The notes under the pieces: generated by a model
What the model was told of the DNA's origin: nothing
What the model saw: the letters and a program-made list of their open reading frames with translations, nothing else
Databases searched by the model: none
Part shown: piece after piece, positions 1 to 9,876 of the stretch
How the letters are laid out: every line of letters starts with the position of its first letter
How positions within the stretch are numbered: the stretch's first letter is position 1
Source: Haplosporangium gracile
Lineage: Eukaryota > Mortierellomycota > Mortierellomycetes > Mortierellales > Mortierellaceae
Length of the DNA: 30,830 nucleotides
NCBI GenBank assembly: GCA_015499985.1
Contig: JAAAUF010000372.1
Location: 1 to 30,830 of the forward strand
Direction: 5' to 3'
Position numbers and translations under genes: made by a program

Positions 1-195
1 AAAAAAAAAAAAAAAAACAAAAAACAAACGAGTACGTTAGTTGACTCATTGATGGTGTTTTTTTTCTCACGGCATTGTGATCGGGGTGTGGGTAAGTAAG
101 CCCCGAAGGTGATAAGAAGAGGAGGCCGAGCGGAGGAAGTGTCAAAAATCTGAAATGTGACCATGAAATAACAGCGTGAACGTCGTGCCGAAGCG

Positions 196-221
196 AAAAA
201 AAAAAAAAAAAAAAAAAAAAA
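196..221. repeat. A26 homopolymer
   Basis: An uninterrupted run of 26 A on the plus strand, T26 in the sense of the GST kappa gene. It lies past the GTAAAC donor of exon 2 and so probably within an intron. The length may vary or be an assembly estimate. A second A-rich run lies at 1-26. Confidence 0.9.
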
Positions 222-303
222 GGGGAATTGAAGTGAACATGTCAAATGGCATCATAACAGCGCTTCCACCCCGGAAAAGACGAAGCAACAAAGGCTTGTT
301 TAC

Positions 304-605
304 CATATGGCTCCTCTTGGATGGGAAAGCGAAAAGAGGTTGGTTCTTGATCTCCTGGAAAACGGGTTGTCCAACATAAAGAAGATTAGTTCGCTAATTA
401 GTCAGCAGATAACTGGAACGAAAGAAATTGTACAAGTAAAGAGCATATGGCATACGTTCATGACGCCGCCGAGGAGCATGGGGCGGAAGGTGACATCGAC
501 GTTGGGCCACTGTTTGCGGAAGCGGTTGAAAAGCTTGAAACCCATGTAGGTGTAAGGCGAGATAAGGTCATAGTAGCAGATAATGCTTGCGCGTGTCGCC
601 GCCAT
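304..605 (-). CDS. Glutathione S-transferase kappa / DsbA-like protein, 5' exons only (partial)
   Basis: Likely a GST kappa (DsbA-type thioredoxin fold) protein, a family that conjugates glutathione in mitochondria or peroxisomes. Exon 1 runs from the ATG at 605 down to 456 (50 codons) and contains YYDLISPYTYMGF, the family's N-terminal strand and active-site turn, followed by VTFRPMLLGGVMN. A donor GTATGC at 455 and an acceptor CAG at 357-355 give a phase-0 intron of 101 nt. Exon 2 starts EIKNQPLFAFPSKRSHM, which fits the family's N-[KQ]-P-P-...-P-x-K-x-x-Y-M segment. It ends either at the GTAAAC donor at 303 or somewhat later, since reading on gives about 25 more codons before a T26 tract. 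The family is about 220 aa long and only 67-90 aa are visible, so the rest must lie left of the window or be lost. The T-rich minus-strand sequence at 1-30 would suit an intron acceptor just outside. The two exons are good; the 3' structure is open. Confidence 0.62.
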
Positions 606-614
606 ATTGTTATG

Positions 615-684
615 GGTTGTAGGTTGTAGGTTGTAGGGTGTAGGGTGTAGGGTGTAGGGTGTAGGGTGTAGGGCGTAGGGTGTA
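615..684. repeat. Heptamer tandem array (GGGTGTA)n
   Basis: Ten consecutive 7-nt units: three GGTTGTA, then five GGGTGTA, one GGGCGTA and one GGGTGTA, with a partial unit after 684. The array is G-rich on the plus strand and telomere-like in style but not the canonical TTAGGG. It begins 10 nt upstream of the GST kappa start codon, so it is in the 5' leader or core promoter of that gene. On the minus strand its frame is open and continuous with the GST start, and three units would encode one seven-residue period (LHPTPYT). Confidence 0.9.
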
Positions 685-689
685 GGTTG

Positions 690-1176
690 AGCGTGATGAG
701 GGCGGAGTTGTTTTTGAAATGCTAAGTAGTACAGAGTGAGAGCGAAGAAGGAAAAGGGATGGTGAATGGCAAAAGTAGAGAAGAGCAAAAGGAAGAAAGG
801 AAAGGGATGGGTGAATGAATGACCAAAGAGAGCAAGAAGAGAGAAAGGAGAGGCTTGTAACAGTCAAGTCAACCTTGGACCCTTTTCACTTTTCATTTTT
901 TTTCTTTTTTATTTTTCACACACTTTTGCTCATCACCGAAAAGTCGCCCAAATGGAACAGTAACATTGCCGTGAACCATCTCATCTTGTGGCACGTCTCC
1001 ATTCTTTTGTTGCTGCTGACACCAACAAAATCAACCAAGCATGCCAATTGTTCCTTTCATATCGAGACGAGTCCAATTGACCCGCAATCAACCTCACTCA
1101 CGTCTTTTTTTTTTTTTTTTATCTAAAACATTCTAGGCCAGGCACAAGACTCAGCACTTGAAAATTCGATATCGTC
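690..1176. other. Intergenic, low complexity
   Basis: No gene is supported here. The stretch holds the purine-rich upstream region of the minus-strand GST kappa gene (pyrimidine-rich in its own sense, typical of a promoter) and then T-rich tracts at about 896-916 and 1107-1122. Short open frames consist of low-complexity residues only. Confidence 0.6.
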
Positions 1177-2072
1177 ATGCCCTTTACTGTCACAGTCAAG
1201 GGCAAAACACCGGTAACTCTTGAATGGTTAACCGACCTCACAGCGGCTACTCTAAAGAGCGTTCGACGAGCAACTTGTGACAAAGAACGATCTTACGACA
1301 GATTCTGACCTATCGCGATAGAGGACCCTGTCAGAGACTATGTATGGATCATAGACACCTATCATGCAGAACTACCTAAGACGAAAAGCTGGCGGCAGCA
1401 AACGACAGTTCTTCTTGCATCTGGAAGGCTGCCCATGGCGTTTTTCAGCGATTTCGGCATAAGACATGAACAGGATATACAAGGACGATTGCTCCTGTTA
1501 GAAGAGTACCATTGGCAACAAGCGATTACACCCAAGCTCTGAATGGTTTGTTTGTTACGCTGAATACTGCTATCAGAGCCAGCCTACCTCAATACTTGGC
1601 AACATATCCTCTCTTCATCAACGCCTTCCTTGTGCATGCGGACGGCCTGTTCCCAGATCTATGCCTATTGTTCAACAAACCGTTTTCAGGAAGACGAGCG
1701 AATGATACTCTCCCCTGCTTTGTGCAGTCCAAAGCTGATTCGTCCTGCATGCTTCCGGTGGCTGTTACAGAAGTAATGCGCAAAATAAAGTGCAACTCGA
1801 CGTCATCTCGTCAAAGCAAACGCGCACGTTCAGGGGGCGATGTTGACGGCAGGGAGGAGACAGACGATACGTCGGTACTAGGGTAGTCATATGTGATCGT
1901 TGCCGATTCAAAGACGTGGGTTTTTATTCAGTGTACCGTCGACACTTTAATTAGATCCGGCTATAACGATCCAGTATTTCCTCTCTCCAACGTCTCGACA
2001 ACTATCGACTACTCTGCTGAGGCTGGGAAGTGGGAAGCAGACGTTAAAACGATATTTGAGCAGGTTATTTGA
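1177..2072 (+). pseudogene. Decayed protein-coding gene, family unknown
   Basis: From ATG 1177 one frame reads MPFTVTVKGKTPVTLEWL and continues to a TGA at 1306-1308. The same frame then stays open for about 78 codons (including YVWIIDTYHAELPK) to a second stop near 1540. A shift of frame near 1505-1512 leads into another 124 open codons, ending in TAG at 1884-1886. The same frame resumes for about 60 codons up to TGA 2070-2072. An AATAAA follows at about 2127. Total about 300 codons with two premature stops and one frameshift. The composition is that of a globular protein (balanced hydrophobics, many W/Y/F), not random sequence. I do not recognise the family. Introns could explain the frameshift, but not easily the two stops inside coding-like sequence, so a pseudogene is the better reading. 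Confidence 0.5.
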
Positions 2073-2409
2073 CAGCTACAGAGGATGGTGGATAGTATCT
2101 CGCGTAAAAACAAGCGCAAAACACATCAATAAAGTCTTTTCTCACCAACGGTTTTGCTGTATGAGGAACAAAGAGTCTGGAACAAAAGTCGGCAGTTGAA
2201 ATTCAAGCACATTTTGTCAGGACCCTGCGGAGACGACGCGTCGTGTTCTCCCGCAGAGTTGAGTAAGGGTGGTCTAGAGCGTAAATGTTTTTTTATTCAT
2301 TTCGTCTCAAGGAGTTTCTGGTGCATTGTCCTTGATTCACACTTTTTCCGCGTTTGATGGTGGCGTTGCTGAAGTGTATTGGGGTGATGGAGAAGTTGCA
2401 GAGTTAATT

Positions 2410-3135
2410 GGATGTTGTGATGGTGCTGCTGGGCGGAGGGGACTTGGCTTCGACGGCGCTGGGACAAGCCTTCACTTTGTAGAAGGGCCCACGAAGGCAC
2501 TGTTGAGGCGTACTGGAACGCTCAACCCATTCGTTCACTATGGTGCCAGGGCTCAAGTTCCCCAGCTCTGATATCTACCAGCTCATGTATCCTACTCCCA
2601 ACCTCAAAAAGCTGAATCTTGTCAGCACTCGTCAAAAGCGTGGAGTAAACGTCCATGACAGGTTGGACGCCCGTGATATCGCCACCTTGGACTGGATCTG
2701 CACCTCACTCGAGATATTTCGCTGCAAGAGCGAATACACCCTGCGCCCAGACATCATTTGCACTAAATCAACTATCACCGAGCAACCAGCAAGCAAGTTT
2801 ATAAAACCCGGTAGACATCAGAAAAGCCTCGACCTTCAATGATGTGTATACGTACAACTGCAACGACTTGCAATTTAAAGGAACTCGGACTGGGTACCTG
2901 TCATGATGGCCAGGATCGTGGACAGGGTCGTTCTAGGCGATTGTCAGGACGAGTGAGCAAGATCAGGCGTATGGTTGTCTTGCAATAATGCCGGAGAGTA
3001 GGTTAGGAATGTTGCGCGAGTTGAAAGAGTTGTGAATTGTTGACTCCGAAGGATTTGGAGGTTGGTGTTGGTAGTGTTTTGGGGGAGAAGGAGAGGGAGT
3101 GAGTTACAAAGCATTAACCTTATGTTCACGTTTCA
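2410..3135 (+). pseudogene. F-box/leucine-rich-repeat protein remnant
   Basis: Fragments in several frames resemble the C-terminal half of the LRR-type F-box proteins expanded in Mortierella relatives; such proteins are presumed substrate receptors of SCF ubiquitin ligases. Visible in order: GLGFDGAGTSLHFVEGPTKA and LLRRTGTL (about 2440-2520), SSDIYQLMYPTPNLKKLNLV (about 2560-2630), ARDIATLDWICTSLEIFRCK (about 2680-2730), MARIVDRVVLGDCQDE (2904-2951), and QAYGCLAIMPESRLGMLREL with KEL (about 2965-3030). The pieces are collinear but separated by frameshifts and stops, and no F-box is left upstream. The family match is from memory of recurring patterns (SPNLKKL; WVCTxLExFxC; ESGLxxLxxLKEL), so the family call is moderate while the decay is clear. 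Confidence 0.5.
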
Positions 3136-3798
3136 GGCTTCTGTTGAGATGAGGGAAACGTCCAGCACGTTTTTTTTTATCGCGCTAATTGCACAAGGAA
3201 ATTCTTTGCGTCAGTAGGGACACAGTAGCATTAAAAAAGTATTTGACAAAACTAGCTAAAGTCAATACAAACTAGAATCATCACATCTTGGACGCGTTGC
3301 TCAGCGAGGAGTTGGTGGCGGCCCGAGGTGACTTTTCCGGCGACGAGACGAGTTTTTTAATGCGCGCAAAGGAGTAACATCTTTTCTTCAACTTCTCGGG
3401 ATCCACGGGTATTGTGTTTTCTAAGGTGTCGTCATCATCAAAGCATAAACAAAAGAGCCTTTACGGGAAGATCCCTCAAATAGGCACTCAGTCCAATCTT
3501 TGACAGAACGCGTGTTTCTGACAAAGCAGAGTGGCGTAATTAGCCTTTTACAGCGTCAAAGATATGTGGCTTTTAGGTTTCTTGATGCGCAGCTCCCTTC
3601 CCTTGATTTTTTTATTACTGGTTTGGTTTGAGGGGCAGGTTCTTCCGGATGGCACAGACCGTTCGTCCCCACTTGAGCGTGCGAGGGATATGTGGATCAC
3701 AAAGGTTGAAGAGGTGGAGAGAAAGGGAGGCAGTGCGAAAATTATGCAAGCAAGCCAAGGAAAGCACGAACACGCAAGCCGATCCTGTCCTTCAGTCG
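3136..3798. other. Intergenic; upstream region of the SDR gene
   Basis: No coding signal on either strand that I trust. Several short open frames cross each other without a recognisable motif. The right end grades into the promoter of the SDR gene. Confidence 0.5.
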
Positions 3799-3806
3799 TA
3801 TAAAAG
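3799..3806 (+). promoter_or_regulatory. TATA box of the SDR gene
   Basis: TATAAAAG lies 117 nt upstream of the SDR start codon. It is followed by a T/C-rich tract (about 3830-3895) and an A/C-rich leader rich in CAA, a usual fungal layout of TATA, pyrimidine tract, start site and A-rich 5' UTR. It suggests a strong or inducible promoter. Confidence 0.6.
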
Positions 3807-3922
3807 GAATAATAAAAAAACTCCTTCTTCATATCTTTTTTTCTTCTTTCTTTACTACCTACAACGAACTTTTCGCCCCTTTTCTCACTCTCCAACAACA
3901 AGAAACAAGCAAACAAACAACA

Positions 3923-4678
3923 ATGTCTTCAACCCGTCGCGTCGCAATCGTCACAGGATCCTCTCGAGGTATCGGCCGCGCAATCGCCCTCCGCCTCGCC
4001 AAGGACGGCCACGACATCGTCATCAATTACCAATCCAACGCCAGCAAAGCCCAAGAAGCCGTTAACGACATCCTCGCCCTCAACCAACCCGGTATTCGCG
4101 CCATCGCCGTCCAGGGTGACGTCGGGATCCTGGCCGACGGAAAACGAATCGTCGACGAGACCCTTCAAGCGTTTGGCCGGATTGATACAGTCGTCTTTAA
4201 CGCCGGCTGGATCGTCTACCAGGCTATCGAAGACGTCACTGAAGAATCTTACGAGGAGGCCTTCAGGACCAACGTTAAGGCACCCATGTTCTTCACCAAA
4301 CAAATCATCCCTCACCTAACCGCCGGTGCCAAGTTGATTTACCTGTCGACCAGTTTGACGGCTGCGACGACAGTGCCTCCGAATTACTTTCTGTACACGG
4401 CGACCAAGGGGGCGGTTGAACAGATGGTCAGGACGTTATCGAAGGATTTGGGGAGGAGGGGGATTAATGTGAATGTGATTAGTCCTGGCCCGACAGATAC
4501 GGATGGGTTCCGAAGTGGAAAGACGGAGGAGCAGATCAAGTTGTTTTCGCAGAACAATCCCTTTGGGCGGTTAGGCCAGCCTGAGGATATTGCGGGTGCG
4601 GTATCGTTTATTGCGAGCGAGAGCGCTGGGTGGGTCAATGGACATAACTTGCGCGTCAATGGAGGTTTCGTCGTCTGA
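3923..4678 (+). CDS. Short-chain dehydrogenase/reductase (classical SDR)
   Basis: Single-exon gene, 251 aa, of the classical SDR family, closest in style to 3-oxoacyl-[ACP] reductase (FabG-like) or versicolorin-reductase-like enzymes. It should reduce a ketone or oxidise an alcohol with NAD(P)(H). Seen directly: cofactor motif TGSSRGIG (11-18), D66 after the third strand, NAG (93-95), catalytic Ser in the STS of 142-144, Y158-x3-K162 (YTATK), N118, PGP (188-190) and the C-terminal NG(H)NLRVNGGF. The length is typical and all catalytic residues are present. There is no transit peptide, so it is probably cytosolic. The substrate cannot be read from sequence. The ATG has an A-rich CAACA context after a TATA box and pyrimidine tract. 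An AATAAA lies at 4768-4773. The gene is tail-to-tail with the synthetase downstream, 150 nt apart. Confidence 0.92.
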   Translation: MSSTRRVAIVTGSSRGIGRAIALRLAKDGHDIVINYQSNASKAQEAVNDILALNQPGIRAIAVQGDVGILADGKRIVDETLQAFGRIDTVVFNAGWIVYQAIEDVTEESYEEAFRTNVKAPMFFTKQIIPHLTAGAKLIYLSTSLTAATTVPPNYFLYTATKGAVEQMVRTLSKDLGRRGINVNVISPGPTDTDGFRSGKTEEQIKLFSQNNPFGRLGQPEDIAGAVSFIASESAGWVNGHNLRVNGGFVV

Positions 4679-4767
4679 ACAAGGAGCAGTGGCAACAGAC
4701 AAACAACGCAACAAGCAACAGCAAGCAACAACAACCAACAACAATCAAGCCCCTTACAAAAAAAATT

Positions 4768-4773
4768 AATAAA
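4768..4773 (+). terminator. Polyadenylation signal of the SDR gene
   Basis: AATAAA about 90 nt after the SDR stop codon, behind a CAA-rich 3' UTR. It sits in the 150-nt gap between two convergent genes, so transcripts from both strands probably end within a few dozen bases of each other. Confidence 0.5.
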
Positions 4774-4828
4774 TGATATGAATTCTATTTTTCTATGTGA
4801 TAAGGAAGGAAGGACTACGAACTTTTTT

Positions 4829-6851
4829 TTAAAATTTACAGTGGTTGTTGTATCGAGGGAAGGGAATGATATCGCGGACATTGTCCATTCCAGTAACCAT
4901 GAGGAGATAGCGCTCAAAGCCAATGCCCCACCCACCGTGAGGAACCGTACCATACTTTCTCAGATCCATGTACCATTGGTATTCCTCCTCACCAAGCCCA
5001 AAGTCCTTCAGCTGCTGCTTCAATACCTCGGGTCTCTCCTCCCTTAAAGACCCGCCCATCAGCTCACCAATACCGGGGACCAACAGATCGACACACCCGA
5101 CCGTCGTCCGATCCTCCGATCCTGAAACAACACTGGAGTCGTTCTTTCGCATATAAAATGGCTTCAATCCAGCCGGGTAGTCCGTGACAAATACAGGTCC
5201 CTTACAATACGACCCGGCTAACCATTTTTCATGCTCGCTCTGCAGACCCTGTCCCCACTTGGGTTCAAACTCAAACTTCTCGCCAGACTTTTGAAGAATC
5301 TCAACAGCCTCGGTATAAGTCATCCTCTTGAAGGGCTCCTCCACTAGTTGGGTCAATCTCTGCTTAAGAGACTTGTCGATCCAGGTGTTCAAAAACTCGA
5401 TATCCTCGCTGCAGGCCTCCAACAGGTACCGCGTGGTCTCTCTCAGACAAGCCTCCGAGAAATCCAGAAGGTGGTCGAGTTTGTCCAAAAATGCAATCTC
5501 GGCTTCCAGCATCCAGAACTCGGACAGGTGGCGAGGGGTCATGGAGGGCTCTGCTCGGAAAACGGGTCCCATTGTGTAAACCCTCGAAAGAGCGCTGGCG
5601 ATGATCTCCAGGTGCAGCTGCCCTGAAACTGTCAAGTAGACTGGCGATCCAAAGAACTCTGAAGGTGCTGGTCCTGATGATGATGGCAATGATTCAGATA
5701 GTGATTGTTGGTTGGCGCCTTTCGTTTCCTCATGTTGCTGTTGAGCGCGGGCTGATATCCGGGGTGCAATCTTGAACACCTCTCCACCGCCCTCACAGTC
5801 GTGCGATGTCAATAGTGGTGTGTGGACTTGCACAAACTCTTGAGACTACATTCAGGAGAAGAGCTTATTTACGCGTTAATAACCTTGTTTCAAGTACGTG
5901 AATGCAGTGGTAAACGGACAGTCAAATCAAACAATACCTCGAAAAACTTTTGGAAACCCCAGGCAGAGGCGCTACGGAGTCGGAGGATGGCGCTTGCAGT
6001 CTTGGCTCTTGAACGCAAGTGTGAGATTTCTCTGAGGAACTCGAACGAGTGGCGCTTCTTCTGAAGAGGGTATGTCTAATGTCGAGTATGCGCGAAGAGA
6101 AGTTCCCGATCTGTGAGTTAGCCCTGACAACCCAATGGCCAACAGTTGAGGGAGCGAGTCAAACGTTGATGATGGTTTTGCTGTTGAAACGTTACCTCGG
6201 CGTCGCAGTGTCCGATGACTTTCATGTTGGAGACCTGTAACTCCAGTGCCTGTTCCTTTCCGAGACTCTTGACTAATGTTCCTTCCAGTTCAACACTCGT
6301 TCCTGCAACCAATCTGGTTCCAAAAAGGGAAATGTTTTTTTTTTTTTTTTTTGAATTAGCGCTTCACTCACTCGCACAAGTACTATATCAATTGATCACA
6401 AGTGACACCGATAGAATTATTACCCTTTGCCTTGACCTCCGTTCAGAATGGCCTGTACACCTTTGAGACTCGATCCATCGTTGACCTCGACAAAGGTGAC
6501 ATGCTTTTGCTGACGCGTCGATCGGATCCAGCCATGGATCTTGACAACCGTGTCGGGCTCGGTAGTCGTCAAGATGCTTTTGATGGTCTTATTGGGTAAT
6601 GCTGGAGGGATTGATCGTATTACCGCAGTGGCGCTGGGCTTAAGGATCAGTGCCTGAGCCTGGCTCGTTGTTGTAGCCTGAGCACGACTGAAACTGGTGG
6701 CGAAGAGGCGGTGTTGGTGTTGGGCGAGAGTGGAGGAGGAGGAGGAGGAGGAGGACGTAGTTTTGAGGCCGTTGGCTGTCTGGCGCCTCGCTTGGCCAAG
6801 CAAGGTTATGTTAGTCCTGCTGCTGCAGAGTGGTCGCGCTGCGGTCAACAT
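4829..6851 (-). CDS. SLM5: Mitochondrial asparaginyl-tRNA synthetase
   Basis: Class II aminoacyl-tRNA synthetase charging tRNA-Asn. Four exons fit in frame: 6851-6424, 6313-6196, 6075-5938 and 5845-4829, giving 566 aa. The N-terminus is basic, Ser/Thr-rich and without early acids ([14 protein letters not shown]...), as expected of a mitochondrial presequence, so this is the organellar enzyme (yeast SLM5, human NARS2) rather than the cytosolic one. An OB-fold anticodon-binding domain lies at about 100-200 ([36 protein letters not shown]). Motif 1 lies at about 205-250. Motif 2 is [21 protein letters not shown] at about 324-344 (given in part), and motif 3 is [11 protein letters not shown] at about 533-543, before the terminal IIPFPR. 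An Asn/Asp-type hydrophilic insert of about 35 aa lies at 255-290, rich in Q and S. AspRS is less likely because of the TYPLQKK and SEFWMLE signatures. It is divergent from the JJJ1-like gene. Confidence 0.9.
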
Positions 6852-7162
6852 TGTTTTTTGTTCCTGTTGTTCCTGAAGGCAGCAACGGTTGGGAATGGAA
6901 TGGCGTGAAAGTCAAAGGACTTGAAGGGAGGAATCCCGGAGATGAGAAGAGGGGACAAAGGAGAAAGCAAGGCGCGCAACGTGACTGTGTTTACATTTCT
7001 AAGCTAGCTGCAGCTGGCTGGCTGCACACCTCGACCAAGAAAGGAGAGCTGCGGGCGGACACTTTTTTATCTTTTTTCTTAAAAAAGTCAGACGAGTTCT
7101 GCATCTCTTTTTTTTCACTCTTCACTCACTACCACCTACTACATAATAATACCACTGCCACC
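6852..7162. promoter_or_regulatory. Bidirectional promoter region between SLM5-like and JJJ1-like genes
   Basis: 311 nt separate the start codons of two divergent genes, a mitochondrial tRNA synthetase and a ribosome-biogenesis co-chaperone, so both promoters must share this segment. The right end is T/C-rich and passes into the leader with GCCACC directly before the ATG of the chaperone. No clear TATA box was seen on either strand, as is common for housekeeping genes. Confidence 0.6.
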
Positions 7163-9587
7163 ATGAGGACATGTCACTACGTCGTCCTCGACGTCGACAA
7201 GAACGCATCAGAATCAGACATTAAAAAGGCTTATCGCCGCAAAGCTCTCGAATGGCACCCAGGTGAGCCACACACGCCCGCGCTTGCTTTTGTCGTTGAA
7301 AAAGTTTTCCTATCTACTATATGCACACTTGCATTCCCAAGAGCATCGGTTGACCGCTTGTTTTCTTTTCTTTTTTTTTCCCCCTTTCAACGTAGACAAG
7401 AACCATCACAGAGTTGAAGAGGCGACAAATCAGTTTGCGTTTATTGCAGAGGCATATGAGGTATTGTCTGATCCCCAGGAGCGCGCCTGGTACGATTCGC
7501 ATCGCGACGCTATCCTTCGAGGAGGTAAGATATCCAGTTGTCAGCTTTAGGATTGTCATTGGAAGATTACAATTGTATGGGAAAGGATACTTGCAGGGGG
7601 GATCAAGGTCAACCTACTTACCATTACTGCGGTTTTTTTCACTCTGCAATACTAGATGACAAAGCCGATCAGGCTGAGGGAGCTGCTGGGACAACCGCAG
7701 CAGAGTTGATGAAGTATTTTAGCACTTCAGCATATAAAGGCTTCCAGGACAACAATGCTGTGAGTGTGCATATTAGATTCACCTCCGTTATGTCATCGTA
7801 AGGCTGGATACTGAAATCCGTACAGGATCGAGAGGCCTGGCGCTAACTCTTCCTATGATGTCACTTTTATTTCTCTCTCTTTAGGGATTTTATACTGTCT
7901 ACCGCACCGTTTTTGAGAAGCTGGCAGAGGAAGAAGCCGAGGCACTCGCAAATGACAGGAGTGAAGACTCGATCAACGTTAAGCTCCATTTCCCTTCATT
8001 TGGATGCTCTACGACGGACTATGACGACAACTCGGACTCGGATGTGAAGCAGTTTTACAATGCCTGGTTGACCTTTTCATCCCAAAAGTCGTTCTCTTGG
8101 TGCGACAAGTACCGTCTCTCGGAAGCGCCTGATCGCAGGATTCGCAGGGCAATGGAGAAAGAGAACAAGAAGTTCAGGGATGCCGCACGCAAAGAGTTCA
8201 ATGATACCGTTTTGGTAAGTTGTCAATTACCGCTGAACAGTGAACGGGAGGACATAATGATGTGCTTCAAAAGCGATTTTAACACCATGCTTTGTGTTTT
8301 TTTATATCTCGCTGAAAATAGTCGTTGGCAGCCTATGTTCGAAAGCGTGATCCACGGTATTTGGCATATCAGGAGCAGCAAAAGCAGAAGCAAAAGCAAG
8401 TTCAGGCAGACTTGAAGGCGAGGATGGAGAAAGAGAAGGAAGCCCTTCGCGCCAAGGCAGGACGGTTCCAGGAGCAGGCCTGGGCCAAGGTTCAGGATGA
8501 TGACGAAGAGTCGGGTGAAGGGTCTGACAATGGTGAGGATGAGTACGATCAAGAGTACGAATGTATTATTTGCGACAAGTTTTTCAAGTCTGAGAGGCAA
8601 TGGAAGAATCACGAGCGGAGTAAGCGGCACCTGAAGGCTGTGGAGGATATTCGACTGGAGATGATGCACGAGGAGAATGAGCTCATGGGTCACTCCCCTG
8701 CTGCCGGAGGTATCGAAGACGGTGCAGAAGAGATGGAAGAAGATGAGGATGAAGAAGAGATCGAGATGCCAGCACCAAAGACAAAGACGGTCGAGGCGCT
8801 ATTTGAGGATGACTTTTCTGGAAGTGAGGTGGAGGAAGAACCAGTGGAAGTCGCAACGCCCATCTATTCGAATTTGTTAAAGTCAAAGAAGAAGAACAAG
8901 AAGAAAAAGGTTATGACCACCGAGCACGATCTGGGCCTAGACCACGAACAAATCGACGAACTGGATCAGGACGGGCTTGCAGACTTGTTGGGCTCTGTTC
9001 GCGTTTCATCAATGTCCTCGCCAATGAACCGATCAAGAGCCTCCACGCCCGGCGGTGGACGCAAGTCTAGAGGACGAAAGGACCAATGGGACGGCGATAG
9101 TGACGCGGAGCACGACCCTACGCCTTCCTCGACGGCGCCCGCGTCTAGGGCCGAGTCACCTGACGGCACGGGGAAGAAAAAGTTGAGCGGTAAAGAGAAG
9201 AAGAAGGCGCGCGCTGCGCAAAAGGTAATTGCAATTGACGTTGCACTTTTCTTGTCCGACAATCCTGTCTTGTTTTGGTTCAATTTCGCACGCTTGATGC
9301 CCTTTTCTAATAGTGCATACTATTCCTCACTATATTAGTTGGCGACTGAAGGCGCGGGGTTGACGTGTCGGGTGTGCAAGACCCACTTTGATACCAAGAA
9401 CCAACTGTTTAGTCACATTAAGGAAACAGGCCATGCAACTGCAACCGCACCAACAGCTGCGGAAGGGACTAATGGCTCCGCAGCCGCTATTGCAGCGTCG
9501 GTACTGTCATCCAAGGACGATTTTTACTCTTCTGAGGATGAAAAAGGTCGGGGTAAAGGGAAGAAGGGGCGCGGGAAACGCAAGTAG
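7163..9587 (+). CDS. JJJ1: J-domain co-chaperone Jjj1/DNAJC21-like, 60S ribosome biogenesis factor
   Basis: Six exons join in frame: 7163-7262, 7396-7524, 7656-7759, 7885-8214, 8322-9224 and 9339-9587, giving 604 aa. The family (yeast Jjj1, human DNAJC21) stimulates Hsp70 in the cytosol to strip the export factor Arx1 from pre-60S particles. The J domain spans 1-75 ([20 protein letters not shown]). Its HPD triad at 32-34 is split by intron 1. A charged helical region at about 190-290 follows, then zinc finger 1 with C302, C305, H318 and H324 (CIICDKFF...HERSKRH). An acidic, Lys-rich disordered region spans 340-520. Zinc finger 2 has C532, C535, H548 and H554 (CRVCKTHF...HIKETGH), and the tail is basic ([11 protein letters not shown]). 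This domain order and length match the family closely. ATG 7163 has a GCCACC context. AATAAA lies at 9599-9604. Confidence 0.93.
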
Positions 9588-9598
9588 ACATTTTTAAG

Positions 9599-9604
9599 AA
9601 TAAA
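9599..9604 (+). terminator. Polyadenylation signal of the JJJ1-like gene
   Basis: AATAAA 12 nt after the stop codon, followed by a T-rich tract. This implies a very short 3' UTR. Confidence 0.5.
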
Positions 9605-9801
9605 TTATTTTTTTTTTGCCTGCGAATTTGCCACTGCGCAGCACCTCAAACAAACACCGTCGCTCAATCATTCCAATCAAAATAGAAAGGTCAGAAATTC
9701 TCCCCCATTAGCTTTGATTCTCTCTCTCCCTTCACCATCATGCCTGCCCACTGATCCATTGGATATGAAGAGGACACGCAAGCGCCACCATTTTGGGAGC
9801 G

Positions 9802-9809
9802 GATAAAAG
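9802..9809 (+). promoter_or_regulatory. TATA-like element of the GST gene
   Basis: GATAAAAG 68 nt upstream of the GST start codon, followed by a T/C-rich stretch. It is one base off the TATAAAAG seen before the SDR gene, so the call is only moderate. Confidence 0.35.
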
Positions 9810-9876
9810 ACCAGAAAAGTTACTACCTTAATTTCTTCTTCACCCACATATTCTTCCAGAGCATACTTTTACCATC

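Noticed and set aside
615..684. Heptamer array as a chromosome end
   Set aside because: The unit is TGTAGGG, not TTAGGG, it is only about 70 nt long, and unique genes lie on both sides.
402..788. N-terminal extension of the GST kappa through the heptamer array
   Set aside because: The frame is open, but the added residues are pure repeat and low complexity, and ATG 605 gives the family's usual start six residues before the conserved strand.
1306..1308. TGA inside an open frame as possible recoding (selenocysteine or altered code)
   Set aside because: Other stops and a frameshift occur in the same relic, and intact genes in the window use TGA-free frames normally; decay explains it better.
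3548..3916. Open frames on both strands just upstream of the SDR gene
   Set aside because: They overlap the TATA box, pyrimidine tract and leader of the SDR gene and have low-complexity content.
4384..4953. Long open frame on the minus strand over the SDR gene end
   Set aside because: It is antisense to a clear SDR gene and crosses the 3' ends of two genes; no motif, and the composition is that of a shadow frame.
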